Part shown: one piece after another, positions 31,735 through 42,673 of the stretch
Layout of the letters: every line of letters begins with the position of its first letter
How positions within the stretch are numbered: the first letter of the stretch is position 1
DNA from: Rhabdophis nuchalis
Taxonomy: Eukaryota; Chordata; Lepidosauria; Squamata; Natricidae
Direction: 5' to 3'
NCBI GenBank assembly: GCA_039707465.1
Contig: CM077651.1
Location: 21,387,019-21,451,018 of the forward strand
Length of the DNA: 64,000 nt
Position numbers and translations under genes: made by a program
The notes under the pieces: generated by a model
What the model saw: the letters and a program-made list of their open reading frames with translations, nothing else
Databases searched by the model: none
Told to the model about the DNA's origin: nothing

Positions 31735-32280
31735 TCTATATAAATAAAAAGGTAACAAGAGTTTGTTCAAAACCGCTAATCTCCGAAAGTACTGCACCGA
31801 TCGCTTCCAAATTTTCACACAACGTTCCTTTCGAATACGGCACCAATGATATATCGATTGTGTAGATGTCACACCTGTGCCAGGTACATGCAACAGAAAT
31901 GTAAAAAATTGTTTAAAAGGTAGGTAGATGGATACAGAGAGAGCAGTGGGCCACAGGTATTATGTCATCCTTTATGACATAAAATACTCTGTCCATAAGA
32001 TCCAAGGAGAAATACAGTAGGTAAGTAGGCAGCTATAGGGATAGAGAGAGAGGGGGAGAAATGCGGTAGGTAGGTAGGTAGTAGAGGGATAGAGAGAGGG
32101 AGAAATACAGTAGGTAGGTAGGTAGAGGGATAGAGAGGGAGAAAGGGAGTAGGTAGGTAGGTTGGGGATTATACGGTGGTTGTGTGTATGTGTTAGTGTG
32201 TGCGGGTGTAGATCTACACACAGATTGGTTGGCCATTTAACCAGACTGGGCCACAGCAACGCGTGGCCGGGAACGGCTAG
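31735..32280 (+). mobile_element. Nonautonomous Helitron, 546 bp
   Basis: The 5' end is TCTATATAAATAAAAAGG and the 3' end CTAG, inserted between A (31734) and T (32281), the Helitron rule. Just before the end TGGCCG-GGAA-CGGCTA can form a six-pair hairpin. A second copy at 49861-50397 shares both termini. The centre holds TAGG-type tandem repeats (about 32018-32160). No Rep/helicase frame. Confidence 0.85.
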
Positions 32281-34544
32281 TTTTCAATGAAAGGTTGGGC
32301 CTCAGATAATTGAAAAAAACCCTAAATGGCAACTTTGAAACTCATAGTGAGAAATGGGAAGGGGAGAGATAAGATGTCCAGTTCTCTCCTATTTATGTTC
32401 AATTTTAAGATGATCGGAGTTCATTCAGTCTGAAAATTGGCTTAGTTCAATTGGAAAGAGATGCCTATATTTGGACGCCCAAAGTAAGGACACATGAACA
32501 AATCTGAGAATTGCCTGCATGCATGTATTTGGCAGCTGAAGTTGGAATATGATTTACATCATATTCCAGAGAAGACAGTACAAAGAGAATGCATTGATTT
32601 GTGCATGCAATTTTCAGCTTTGCAAGGAATCATAAGCAAAATAGTATGCAATGGTGGCCTTTTAGTAGAAAGGGTTGGTGATGTTGAAGATTGTTCTGCA
32701 GTGCATGTACTGAGACTAAAAGTAAAGGGAAATGTTTAGACTTCTGCAGTCTACATTCCCATCTTTTCCCTTGTAAAAGGCAGTCATGTTCATTTTATGG
32801 ACAGGTCTATGGAGTTTTCACCACAAAAATGTTTTGACATTATCTTCCCTTGGGATTGTTTTCAACGCTCAAGTCTAGGGCCAAGAAAGAGTCATTGGCT
32901 CAAAGTCATCCAGTTGGCTTTCATGTCTAAGGAAGAAGCTAGTCTAGCACCTAAACCATGACCCCATTCTGGCTCTTAAGATAGACAGAATCATTTCAAG
33001 TCAGGAGCAGAGAAATATGGAGGATTCTGCTGTCACATCGATTATTTTGTATGGAGGAGACTCAGTCAGTGGCATTTTCTGATGTTTCTGTTGCAGAAAA
33101 AAAAAGAGTCGTTTTTTGGAAGGGATCAATTTGTCTCAAGTAAAGAGAAATATTTATTTATTCATTCATTATTAAAACTCTAGCAAACAGACCACAAGAT
33201 TTTCAGAGGACGTATAGTGAAAAATAATATAAAACCCTGTAAAAAGAATGCTTTTTAAAGAATATCTCAGGCATAACAGCAGCACTAAGAAAAAGCAAGG
33301 AAACAGACAATTGGAAAGCCTCTTCTGATCCTAAGCCTTGGGATGGCTTTTATCTACGTGAGCACTTCCTGAGATATTCTTGTTATATAGACCAATGCAA
33401 AAGGCTGGCATTGTCTGGTTCCTTTTTCTGTCAAAAATGAATGACATCCAATCAAAGTGAAGCTGCATTTACTCCCATGTATTTCTGTAGAAGGATTCAT
33501 GGACATACTTAAATGTCTTCCATTGAAATCAATGATAATTCAAAATACTTAACAATAGCATTTTTTAAATGCCTGATAACTGTTTATCTCCTACTTTACA
33601 GTCAAAGAATAGAAGGATATGAAATATTCTAAAAGTTTTAATGAAGAGTTTTGTGTGAAAGGCTAAGCCCTAACTATCTGTCCTATTATAATGCTAAAAC
33701 TAGACAGCCTTATAGATGGAAATGCAGAGTAAAATCTATTCAATTCGATAATTATTTTTTTGATAGGAGCTTGAACCTTTAACAGAGGAGGAAAGGATAT
33801 CTGAGAATGTGCAAATGTTTGTTTAGGATCCAATTATTTGTATTTCAGAAAAAAAATGGGGTTCTTGAATGCTACATTGATATATAATATTAAAACATTT
33901 TTCCCCATCATGTTTTATTTACTTGGTATGCTCTTAATACAACTGGCTAGGCAAAGTATGTGCAATATTATGACATACAAACCTTGCTTTATTTAAAAAA
34001 AAGGTTGGGTGCGCACAATTCAATAAACTAAACCAAAGAAATCACAGCTCAGTGTTTTGTCTGTGAGTAGCCACTACTTAGAACAATTGTCTGATTTGAT
34101 GTTGGAAGCTTCCAATGAAATCCACAATATGTTGAGTTTGTTGGAAAACTGCATACAGATCCATTTCACAGATCATAGTTATTTATAAATACATGCATTT
34201 AGAAGATATAATAGAAAATACTTGTATAGCTTATAAGCTATAGCAAGTTAAAATAGTCAAAACCTATAATAAAACATAACAAATAAAAACACAACTGTGA
34301 AGTAAAAATACCACTTTAAAATCAGAAAGAAGAAGAGCACACAACTCCAAGTAGTAAATCAATATAAAACTCAGAGCAGAGGAATAAATATTAAACTATC
34401 TGTGTAGGGCTGTTGTAAGGATAATATACAACTACACAAAATACAATACCTTCAGTTTTTCAGAGACCTGTGGATTCCTAATATAATAAAGAGTAAATCT
34501 TAAATTATCACTGTCTGATAATGAGTAGTTTCTTTGGAGAATAT
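32281..34544. other. No recognisable gene
   Basis: About 2.3 kb, AT-rich. An 81-codon plus frame at 32494-32739 has no recognisable domain. Short A/T runs and a (TTTA/TTCA) patch near 33153 look like an old LINE tail but are too weak to call. Confidence 0.4.
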
Positions 34545-34625
34545 AATAGAACAGAGCAGAGCAGAGCAGAGCAGAGCAGAGCAGAACAGAACAGAACAGA
34601 ACAGAACAGAACAGAACAGAACAGC
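34545..34625. repeat. Pentanucleotide microsatellite (CAGAG)n then (CAGAA)n
   Basis: Five to six CAGAG units are followed by about eight CAGAA units. Confidence 0.92.
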
Positions 34626-34672
34626 AGGGAAGAGAAGAGTTAGGTAAACCCTAGTTTAAAATAAAAGATTTA

Positions 34673-34825
34673 TATGGCAGTTAAGATATTAGGCTAGAAA
34701 GCAGGAGAATTTGAGATCTAGTTGACCTTTGGCCACAACCAGGTGGGTTACTTTGGGCCAGTTATTTTCTCTCAACCCTAGAAAAATGGAAATGGCAAGC
34801 CACTTCTGAAAAAACTTTTGTCGGG
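34673..34825 (+). mobile_element. MIR/CORE-SINE-like fragment
   Basis: 'ggtgggttactttgggccagttattttctctcaaccc' with upstream 'aggctagaaagcaggagaat' matches the copies at 5950 and 60905. The end carries 'atggcaagccacttctgaaaa'. Confidence 0.6.
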
Positions 34826-35589
34826 ATTCCAATAGAAGCCCTAATTAATCCATGAGTCTTGAGCCAAGTTTCAAAGGAAATCTAGTAATTTATTAGGAGC
34901 AACATGTCAGCAGTTCCTAAGTGGAGTTAGCTCTGCCCCACATGATTTATGGCCCAACCACAAGCCTGTTTTCCCCCTCCTCCCAGAGTGTGTCATAAAT
35001 CACATTCTCCAACGGAGTACTTTCTTGAGCTCTAGAAACCCCGCCTCTCCAGCTGGCTCTGGTAACCTGGGGTACAATCTGGAGAAAGGTGTGCATGTAA
35101 TGTGCTTCTGATCATGGCAGCTTCCCCCTTCTGCCTATGGCAACTCGAGAGCGGGCCAGGAGTGCTTTGTGAGTTGACACCTTACCAGAAAATTGTAGTT
35201 ACTTGCCCAAGTACTTTCTGAGAACTGGGCACACAAAAAACAAGTTTAAAATCACAAAGGACTGTGATTTTAATAACTAAGTTCAATAAGTTGGAAAATT
35301 ATTAAATATGTTCCCCAATTTTGATGCAAGGAAAATATTAAGTGGGCTTATTGTGTCAGTGGATTTATACAAGGTTAGAAACTGATCATCAAGAACTTTA
35401 TGTATGGTTGCTAAGAGTCAACAATAATCAGTCAAGATTATAGCTGAATGTTGACTGCCCTATGCATGTCACATGGCCCATCACCCTGCATGCTCCAATC
35501 GTTTTTCTAGCAAAGAATACAAAGTGTTCTCTCATCCACAATGCATCAATGTTGCTCACCTTGCATATCAATCAATTATTACAGGTTTG
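34826..35589. other. No recognisable gene
   Basis: Includes a GC-richer segment at about 34910-35160. No domain-bearing frame or repeat was recognised. Confidence 0.45.
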
Positions 35590-35674
35590 GACCCAGATTG
35601 TTGGGGGTGATACGCTGACTGTGTAAACCACTTAGAGAGGGCTGTAAAGCACTATATAAGTGTTATTGCTATTG
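35590..35674 (+). mobile_element. 3' fragment of (TTGCTA)-tail SINE
   Basis: Only the last 85 bp is present: 'gacccagattgttgggggtga', 'cttagagagggctgtaaagc' and a short tail 'gctattg'. Confidence 0.75.
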
Positions 35675-35751
35675 ATTCATCAAACCAATCCAATAGCTAC
35701 TTTCTCACATCATACTTTTGTTCCATGTTACTTACCATGATGTAAGACAAA

Positions 35752-35820
35752 AGCTGGTTTGGTCTACTGATTAAGGCACCAGGCTAGAAAGCAGGAGATC
35801 ATGAGTTCAAGTCCCTAATT
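35752..35820 (+). mobile_element. tRNA-like SINE head fragment
   Basis: 'ggtctactgattaaggcaccaggctagaaagc' followed by 'gagttcaagtccc' has A- and B-box spacing. It is probably the head of the MIR/CORE-like SINE seen at 60905. Confidence 0.5.
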
Positions 35821-35825
35821 CAGCA

Positions 35826-36345
35826 GGTCCAGAGGTACTTCACGAGAAGAATACTCTACTGTTCTGCTCACAATAGAATACTTTATGCCACTAGGCTTGA
35901 ACTTTTGGGCTTAGACAATCTTGAACTATGCCGCCTAAGTCTGACCTAAGCATAGTACACAAAATTGTCTGCTACAATGTCCTACCTATCAATGACTACT
36001 TCAACTTCAAGTGCAATAATGCACAGCCAAACAATAGATACAAACTCAAAGTAAACTGCTCCAAACTCAGAAAATGCGACTTCAGCAACAGAGTGGTCAA
36101 TGCCTGGAATGCTCTACCTGACTCCGTTGTTACTTCCTCAAACCCCCACAGCTTCAACTGTCTACTGTGGACCTCACACCATTCCTAAGACGTCTGTCAG
36201 GGGGCGTGCATAAGCGTACCAGCATGCCTACGGTACCTGTCCTACCATCCCCATTTATTCGTATTCATTTCCTTTATTCATGTCCATGTTCATACCTATA
36301 CCTGTTATCTCATATATGTTTGACAAACTAAATAAATACAATGAT
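35826..36345 (+). mobile_element. LINE 3' end, L2/CR1-clade-like, frame-broken
   Basis: The first part translates to a QRYFTRRIL...YATRLELLGLDNLE segment and, in another frame, DLSIVHKIVC and FSNRVVNAWNALPDSVV. These match the C-terminal end of L2/CR1-type RT proteins. A 3' UTR and an 'aaactaaataaata' tail follow. At least one frameshift near 35930. Confidence 0.65.
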
Positions 36346-36539
36346 ATCCTGTAGGCTGGAAGCCATTTGAAGTTAGATAAGAATCCCCAGAGGAATGGAG
36401 TCTGACTAAACCTTTCTCCAACCCTGCTTTTTCTTACATGAGGCTGCCATGTTGAATGTACCACTGACTTCCAAAAGGATGCATTCTACTTGTTGCTTCT
36501 CTTTTATAAATGTCCCCTGATGATCTTTGCCCATCCAAA
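36346..36539. other. No recognisable gene
   Basis: Short stretch of AT-rich sequence; no supported feature. Confidence 0.4.
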
Positions 36540-36686
36540 ATGAATGTTACACGAGTTTGGAGCTTGCTGCCGGATACCGTGTTGTTTCTGCTTCTGCTGG
36601 CAGTTCTGACTAGCATTCTAATACTGAGATACGTGGAATATCTCTTGTTAGCACCATCTTTCAGTACTGCTGTTTGTAATGGATAA
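36540..36686 (+). other. Small hydrophobic open frame, 48 codons (doubtful)
   Basis: An ATG in a fair context (aaaATGa) opens a 48-residue frame. It has a hydrophobic stretch at about residues 14-29 (VLFLLLLAVLTSILIL) after a short polar N-terminus and a TAA stop. This looks like a signal anchor, but length and composition can arise by chance. A 200-codon frame on the opposite strand (36434-37036) overlaps it and is also unrecognised. I know no family match. Confidence 0.2.
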
Positions 36687-37150
36687 TGATGGAGATCTTC
36701 AGAAACATGAAATGAAACATTTACAATCACTATAAAGTTGCAGGAATGAACAATGTGCAGCCAAGTATAAAATGGACTCACATGCTTCTTCCTTGCAGGG
36801 TTTACATTTACAGAAAATATTAAAAGAAGCCTACAGAGGGTTTCAAAGATACATTCCGACTCGCATTGAGAGACAATCAGAGCAGAAATGAAACAAGATT
36901 CTGGAAGTTTTTCCTGCTGGAAATGATAAGAATAGTTGTATTCTTTACGTAAAAAGAAAATAAACTGATGCAGTACGATCCATTCAGGTATAACATGAAC
37001 TAAGGCTTTTAAAAACGGCCTCAACAAATAAAACAATAGCCATCCCCTTTGCCTCTGTTGTTAAGTTGTAAAGATATTTAGCTGATGTAAGCAAACATGA
37101 TTTTTTTTTAAACTCACTGGTGTTCTGTATTAATAACCTTCCCTCTAAAG
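36687..37150. other. No recognisable gene
   Basis: Contains the opposite-strand 200-codon frame mentioned above. There is no domain I recognise. Confidence 0.4.
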
Positions 37151-37225
37151 CAAGGGTCTCCAACCTTTGCAACTTTAAGTCTGAAGGACTTCAGCTCCCA
37201 GAATTCTCCAGCCAGCAAACCCCTG
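37151..37225. mobile_element. hAT-like MITE, 75 bp, perfect 8-bp duplication
   Basis: It starts CAAGGGTCTCCAACC and ends AACCCCTG. The flanks are both ctctaaag (37143-37150 and 37226-37233). Compared with 17263-17380 it lacks most of one arm. Confidence 0.82.
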
Positions 37226-37332
37226 CTCTAAAGTTTGTTTTAACTTGATCAAACTCTCAAGCCAAAAGATATTTTGTTGAACGGCCATGTACACAAAATT
37301 TAATTCTAAATTTCAGCTCCATGGATACTAGT

Positions 37333-37890
37333 TAAAGGTAAAGGTTCCCCTCGCACATATGTGCTAGTTGTTCCTGACTCTAGGGCAGTGCTTCTCAAAT
37401 AGTGGGGCGGGCCCCCCAGGGGGGGCGCGAGGCTCCGTAAAGGGGGGCGCATTTGACCTCGGCAGAGGTGTACTTATAACAATTTTATAGACAAATGATA
37501 CTATTTACAGTCGCGCGGGGGGCGCGAAATGTTTTCTTCTTCCTAGGGGGGGCATGACAGAAAATAATTGAGAAGCACTGCTCTAGGGGGAGGTGCTCAT
37601 CTCGGTTTCAAAGCTGAAGAGCTAGCATTCTCCAAAGACGTTTCCATGGTCATGTAGCCAACATGACTAAACCCCAAAGGTGCATGGAATGCTGTTATCT
37701 TCCCATCAAAGGTGGTTCCTATTTTTCTACTTGCATTTTTTAACATGCTTTCGAACTGCTAGGTTGGCAGAAGCTGGAACAAGTAACGAAAGCTCACTCC
37801 ATTACGTGGTGCTAGGGATTCGATCTGTCAAACTGTCAACCTTTCTGATCAACAAGCTCAGTGTGTTAGCCACTGGGCCACTGTGTCCCG
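37333..37890 (-). mobile_element. Sauria/Squam-type SINE, minus strand, split by hAT-like element
   Basis: The (AAAGGT) tail at 37333 and 'ttcccctcgcacatatgtgctag' are followed by the insertion 37386-37580. The SINE body then resumes ('aggtgctcatctcgg', 'tttttctacttgcat') and the head ends at about 37890. Confidence 0.82.
37386..37580. mobile_element. hAT-like element, 195 bp, inside a SINE
   Basis: Inverted ends CAGTGCTTCTCAA and 'ttgagaagcactg' are perfect. Both flanks are ctctaggg (37378-37385 and 37581-37588). The interior is G-rich ('gggggggcgcga', 'gcgcggggggcgcga'). It is a different family from the AGGTGG elements. Confidence 0.93.
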
Positions 37891-38835
37891 GGCATCTATA
37901 TAAAAGGACCAAGCCCAAAACTAGATTTAACTTCTAATGAAACATAAAACACAACAGCCAAAATCCTATCTTCAACTCTGAATAATTTAGACTTTAGGCA
38001 GTAAATCTTCAAAATTTGGATAGGCATACCTCTGGGAATGAGAAAAATTATAGCACAAGCCAAGGAGGGTTCCAATGTATTGCACAAAGTCTTTACCTTT
38101 AAAGGCCCCAGGTATAAATGGCATTTTTGTTCAAGAAAAATGCAAGTATTGGAGTGATGTTTCACTAGACAACTAGGACCTACTGTTTACTAGGATCTGG
38201 AATCATGAAAAATGAGCCCTGGATATATAAACTTCAGAGCTCTTCAATACGTACCCTTTTATAGATAAAGATTTTAGGTCCCTTAACAAAAAGTTTGATT
38301 TATGATAATTAGCTTCCCTCTTATTATTAGAGTTCCACTGATGCACTTGATGTACTCTTGAAATCACTCCTGTTTTTATTTTAGGAACAAATGGTCCACA
38401 AAATCAGGATTTCCAATGGAAATCATCTCCTTTTTTCCCCTTTCTATTAATGAGTTAATATTAAAATTGAAGTGTGATGGGCCAACCTGTAATCTGGTTT
38501 CACTTTTCTTAATATAGGTACAGGAGCCATAAGTCTCCCATTAATGTTGTGTCAAAGATGTTTATAAAGGCAATTGTTCAAGGAAAATAAATACCTCTCA
38601 AATGAGATTTCCCTCAATTTTTCTTGCAGTTTAGTTCTGGACACTGAACTGAACAGGGTTTTAAAATCAGTAAATGCTATATAGAATACACTGTTGGATT
38701 TTGAAGTATACTTCCCAAGTAGGTATTTGGATAATTAGATAGTGGACAATGAAATATTTCCCATCATCAAAACTTGTCCACTCCTCCTGTTCACTTTCCT
38801 TCCTCATGAACATATAAAAGAAAAGGTACAAAGCT
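37891..38835. other. No recognisable gene
   Basis: AT-rich sequence with no supported feature. An 89-codon minus-strand frame at 37896-38165 has no domain. Confidence 0.45.
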
Positions 38836-38888
38836 GAATGAATGAATGAATGAATGAATGAATGAATGAATGAATGAATGAATGAATG
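38836..38888. repeat. (GAAT)n microsatellite
   Basis: About thirteen units of GAAT, continued at 39262-39273 on the other side of an insertion. Confidence 0.92.
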
Positions 38889-39261
38889 CAGGAGTAGGAT
38901 TCCAAAATTTTAGCATCCTGTTCTCTGCCTGGTTACTGGGTGGGCATGGCCATTGTGGTCATAGCCTCCTGGGCCTCCTGCACTAAGGCAGCTTTCCTTG
39001 AGCCTCTGGGTGGGTGGAGATGGCTTCCCCTGAGCTCCAGAGGCCAGAAACGGGCCCATTTCTGGACTTCCAGAAGGCCCATTTTTCACACTCCAAAAGC
39101 CTCTGCGTGGACCCTGCACTTACCTGGCATCTAAAAAGGACCACATGGAGACTCCTGGGAGGGGAGGGAAAGGATGGGTGGGGCCATCCAGTCCTTGCAA
39201 CTATGTAAAATTAGCATCTGGTTCCCCTGAACAGGTCTGAACCGGCTGAATCCCACCCATG
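38889..39261. mobile_element. hAT-like element, AGGTGG family, 373 bp, inside a microsatellite
   Basis: The left end is CAGGAGTAGGATTCC and the right end 'ctgaatcccacccatg'. The flanks are aatgaatg on both sides, but as the host is (GAAT)n the duplication cannot be told from the repeat. The interior is GC-rich. Confidence 0.72.
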
Positions 39262-39273
39262 AATGAATGAATG

Positions 39274-40507
39274 AAATTGATGCTTTAAAATCCAATGTAA
39301 GAGGGGACAGAGAAAATGTCGGAAACAATTTTAGATGGGAAGGAAAAAAAGGAATCCCCCCCCTCAATTGAGGTATATAAACATATTTACTAGAGCACTC
39401 TTTTTTAAAAAAGAGCATTGTGATAGTCCAATGGAATAATTTTGCTTATTATTAGCTATTAATTAATTAGCTATTAACTAAAAATAGTCACCATATTTTT
39501 TTCAACAGATTTACAACAGAGTCTGACCCACTGCTGCCTCTGGTTAGCAGAGTCATAGCAAATAAATATTGACAGAAATAGAAGGCTCTTATGCGGCTCG
39601 AAGGCCTAATCTGTAACAAATGCTTGACAGGTATCCTAAGCTATATCATAATGCAAGTTCCTACAAGTAACCAATCAGAGAATATCCATCCCATGTGATA
39701 ATGTCAAAACAAGTTGCAAATTGTCAGGTAGACATTTCTGATTACTATTATCAGCAATGAGGGAAATTGTTCGGTAATGGAGCTCTTGAATAATGTATTG
39801 CCTTTACCTGTAGGCTAAGAGTCATATCTGGAATGTGATCATCACTGATAAGGCAGAAAGCAAGGCTTCTATTTGAGCTTTAAGATGTACAGCCACAGGG
39901 AATAGGAAGATGTGTTGGTTTATACTTTGAGTTTCTAGGATTTTTTTTGGCCTATCCTGGTTCGGGACCTGAAAGAAGATGAAGTGAGTAGTGCTGAAAT
40001 AGGAGTGTCTATAAGTTGATAAACTTTCAAGATCCTGAAAAATACAAAGCAGGACTCACTGACAGATCTACTCTTGCTAGTAAGACATAGCCTCAACAAA
40101 GTTCTATGGATAATTGAGGACTTCAGAAGTCTGGCGTACTCTGATCTTCCACTATTCCATCTTTGCTGAATGTTATTGATTCTCAGACCGATTTTGTCCA
40201 TTACTCACAGCTTAGACTCCTCTAAAGGGAGAAAATAAGAATTCAAAGTTGAACATGTATTTATATCCTTGCTTGGGAGAAACCCAGGATAAGATACTGG
40301 TCCTGAATAAATACTAACAAATAGAGCTCAATGAAATAACCTCTTAAGTATCCTCTGGTCTGGCTAAAATGCATTAGTCTCTCCTCTCTCTATATATATT
40401 ATAGTATCTGCATTTTACAGAATAGGTTCTTCACCTCTTGGAGAAGCAATCACAAAGCTTTTCTTTCATTCTGCACTTGATGCTTCAGATTAAATCTAAC
40501 ATAACTC
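39274..40507. other. No recognisable gene
   Basis: About 1.2 kb of AT-rich sequence; no named repeat or credible frame. Confidence 0.45.
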
Positions 40508-40618
40508 CTAAACCAAGAAATTAAAAGATGTTTGCTCCTGGAGAGGAAAGCTATGGCAAATCCAGACTGCATACAAAAAAGCAGAGACATCATCCGGCCA
40601 ACAAAAGTGTGTATAGTC

Positions 40619-42673
40619 GGACTTCGTTTTCGGTTTCTGAAGGCGACGTACGTACCTTGTGCTTCGTCCGCCGCTTGCTGTACTGGTGGGCTTCTTCGGA
40701 AGCACAGAAGACCCCAGGGGGGGCCTTCTGCTGTAGGAGCGGCTCGTTGGGAACCCCCAGCCTTGCGGTGGCCAGTGGGTTGCCCCAGCCTCGCTCTAGG
40801 AGCTGGCGAGTGAAAAAAAAAAGGGGGGGGGCAAACCTTGCCTCTTTGCCGGATGGAACCTGGGAGCAATGAGCAGAATGAGAAGAGTAGCTGAAATGCT
40901 GGAGGTGAAAGACGCTCCCTAATCTCTTGAATTACAGATGAAGGGTAAGTGATAAGTCACTGTAAGTGTCAGTTCAATCAACGTAGAATGGAGATTGGAG
41001 GGGGGAGTTTTCAACCCCCCCCCTTGGACAAAGCGGCAATTAGGCGATCCCTCTCCATTGAAATGGAGAGAGCAAAGGATTAACTTGCTATTTGAACAAA
41101 CTATGGAAAAGAATTGTATCGTATCGCATTTGCAACATTTTTTCACGGAGCTCTTTTAAAAAGAAAGTAAATGGAACTTTCACTTTTCTTCCTGTCAGAA
41201 AACAGGGCAAGATGGCTTCTCTTTGTTCTCCGCTCATAACTCCTCTACAGCGGTGAAGCTTTTCCCTCCATAATTACCAAAGAAGGATTATAAACTTTTT
41301 ACTTCAGACATTCCTCCCAGAGGCTCCCAAGTCTCTCCCAATATGTGGACTCCTGGTTCTGGACTATAAGATTTCCTTTTTCTAAAGTGAACTCTTAAGA
41401 CTCTTAAGACTGAACTCTCACTCGGACTCTCTGATACCTCGGACTGTCTCGGTCGTCCATTTCTCCGGCGCCATTTCTTTGTCAACTAAGAAACTAGAAC
41501 TGACACAATGGCTTCCAGAAAGCCACCAACAGGAAAGTCAGCTTCTGCCCCATCCTCTGCCATCTCCAGCCCGACTACACAGTCAAAGATTTCTACACTT
41601 TTACAGAAAGAACCTGCTGGATCCGTTGGTTGTAGAAATGTTTCGGGAAATAATGAAAAATATGAATAGCATGAATGAAAATATGAATGAAATGCGGAAA
41701 GAAATGTCAGATTTAACATTAGAGCTTAGAGAAGCGCAACAAAGCACAACGGAAAATAAACAAAAAATTGAGAAGCTAGAGAGGGGGGCGGCTGAGATAC
41801 AGGAAGAGGTGAAAGGGATTCGGAGGGAGGGTTTAGAATTAGGAGCAAACATGACTAAAATTGAATTTGAAAGAATGGCCTTTTTTCTCAGGTTCCAGAA
41901 TATACCAGAGTCAGAAAATGAAGATCTTAAAGATGTTATGAGTACAATATTAGCAGAATATCTTAAAAGAGAGAAAGATCAACTCTGGTGGGATGATCTG
42001 GTTTATAGAATTAATTCAACTTATGCCAGGATAAATAATGTACCAAGAGAAGTTCATGTTAAATTTCTTAGGAGATCCACAAGGGATGAGATACTGAGGG
42101 CTCAAAGGGATGGAATTTTAAAATACCAGCATAAAGAAATAACCATTTTGAAACAGATTCCGAAAAAAATTAGAGAAATAAGGAGGAAGTATTCCTTCTT
42201 GTCTAAGAAATTATATAAAAAGGGAATATGGTTCAAGTGGTTATTACCAGAGGGAATGCTGATCTTCTGGGAGGGAGGTAGAGTAAAAATCAAAACATTA
42301 AGTGAGGCGGAGGATTTTATTAAAAAACATTCTCCCCAGTTGGGAGGTGAAGATGGGGGAATGGAGGGAGCGATGGCCCCGCCCGGGGACAGGGAAGAGG
42401 AGTCAATTGCAAAAAGATTTAGATCACAAAAATGATTTTATTTGAAATATCATTGTAATTGTTGATACAAGATAAAATGGCAAAAAAAAGATGATTGAAT
42501 ATATAGACTATACAATGTAATCTTTTTATATGTTTATCCTTTACTTTTAAAATTGTAAATTTATGAAGTTTTGGGAGGGCCACCACCAACGGCAGGGAAG
42601 CTACCAAAATGTTACCTTTACCCTATACCTTTTCCCTTGTAAAAATTTTGAAAACCAATAAAATACTTTTAAA
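40619..42673 (+). mobile_element. L1-type retroposon with ORF1 but no ORF2, 2,055 bp
   Basis: Flanked by the perfect 16-bp duplication aaaagtgtgtatagtc (40603-40618 and 42674-42689), it interrupts a Bov-B element. It has a GC-rich 5' leader (40619-40815), a longer untranslated region to about 41507, an ORF1 (41508-42435), about 240 bp of 3' sequence and an AATAAA (42657-42662) just before a short A-tail. No RT or endonuclease motif occurs between ORF1 and the tail. An ATGGCAAAA at 42477, soon cut by a stop, could be a vestige of an ORF2 start. The layout resembles mammalian HAL1 or an internally deleted L1. Confidence 0.85.
41508..42435 (+). pseudogene. L1 ORF1 protein, one frameshift near its N-terminus
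   Basis: L1 ORF1p is an RNA-binding chaperone that coats L1 RNA in the cytoplasm. The ATG at 41508 opens an N-terminus MASRKPPTGKSAS with the serine/threonine-rich style usual for L1 ORF1. This frame stops at about 41668. The remaining ~265 codons are in another frame and run open to TGA at 42433. That part has a coiled coil with heptads (about 41645-41850: MNSMNENMNEMRKEMSDL, IEKLERGAAEIQEEV) and an RRM-like start FFLRFQNIPESE near 41880. A C-terminal domain follows with REVHVKFLRRSTRDEILR near 42050 and KIREIRRKYSFLSKKLYKKG near 42165. The order coiled coil-RRM-CTD is that of Transposase_22. The phase change lies between about 41600 and 41640. Apart from it the gene appears complete. Confidence 0.85.

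Noticed and set aside
31972..32259. Minus-strand frames rich in Leu, Pro, Thr and Tyr, also at 49862-50353
   Set aside because: They are translations of the TAGG-type tracts within the Helitrons.
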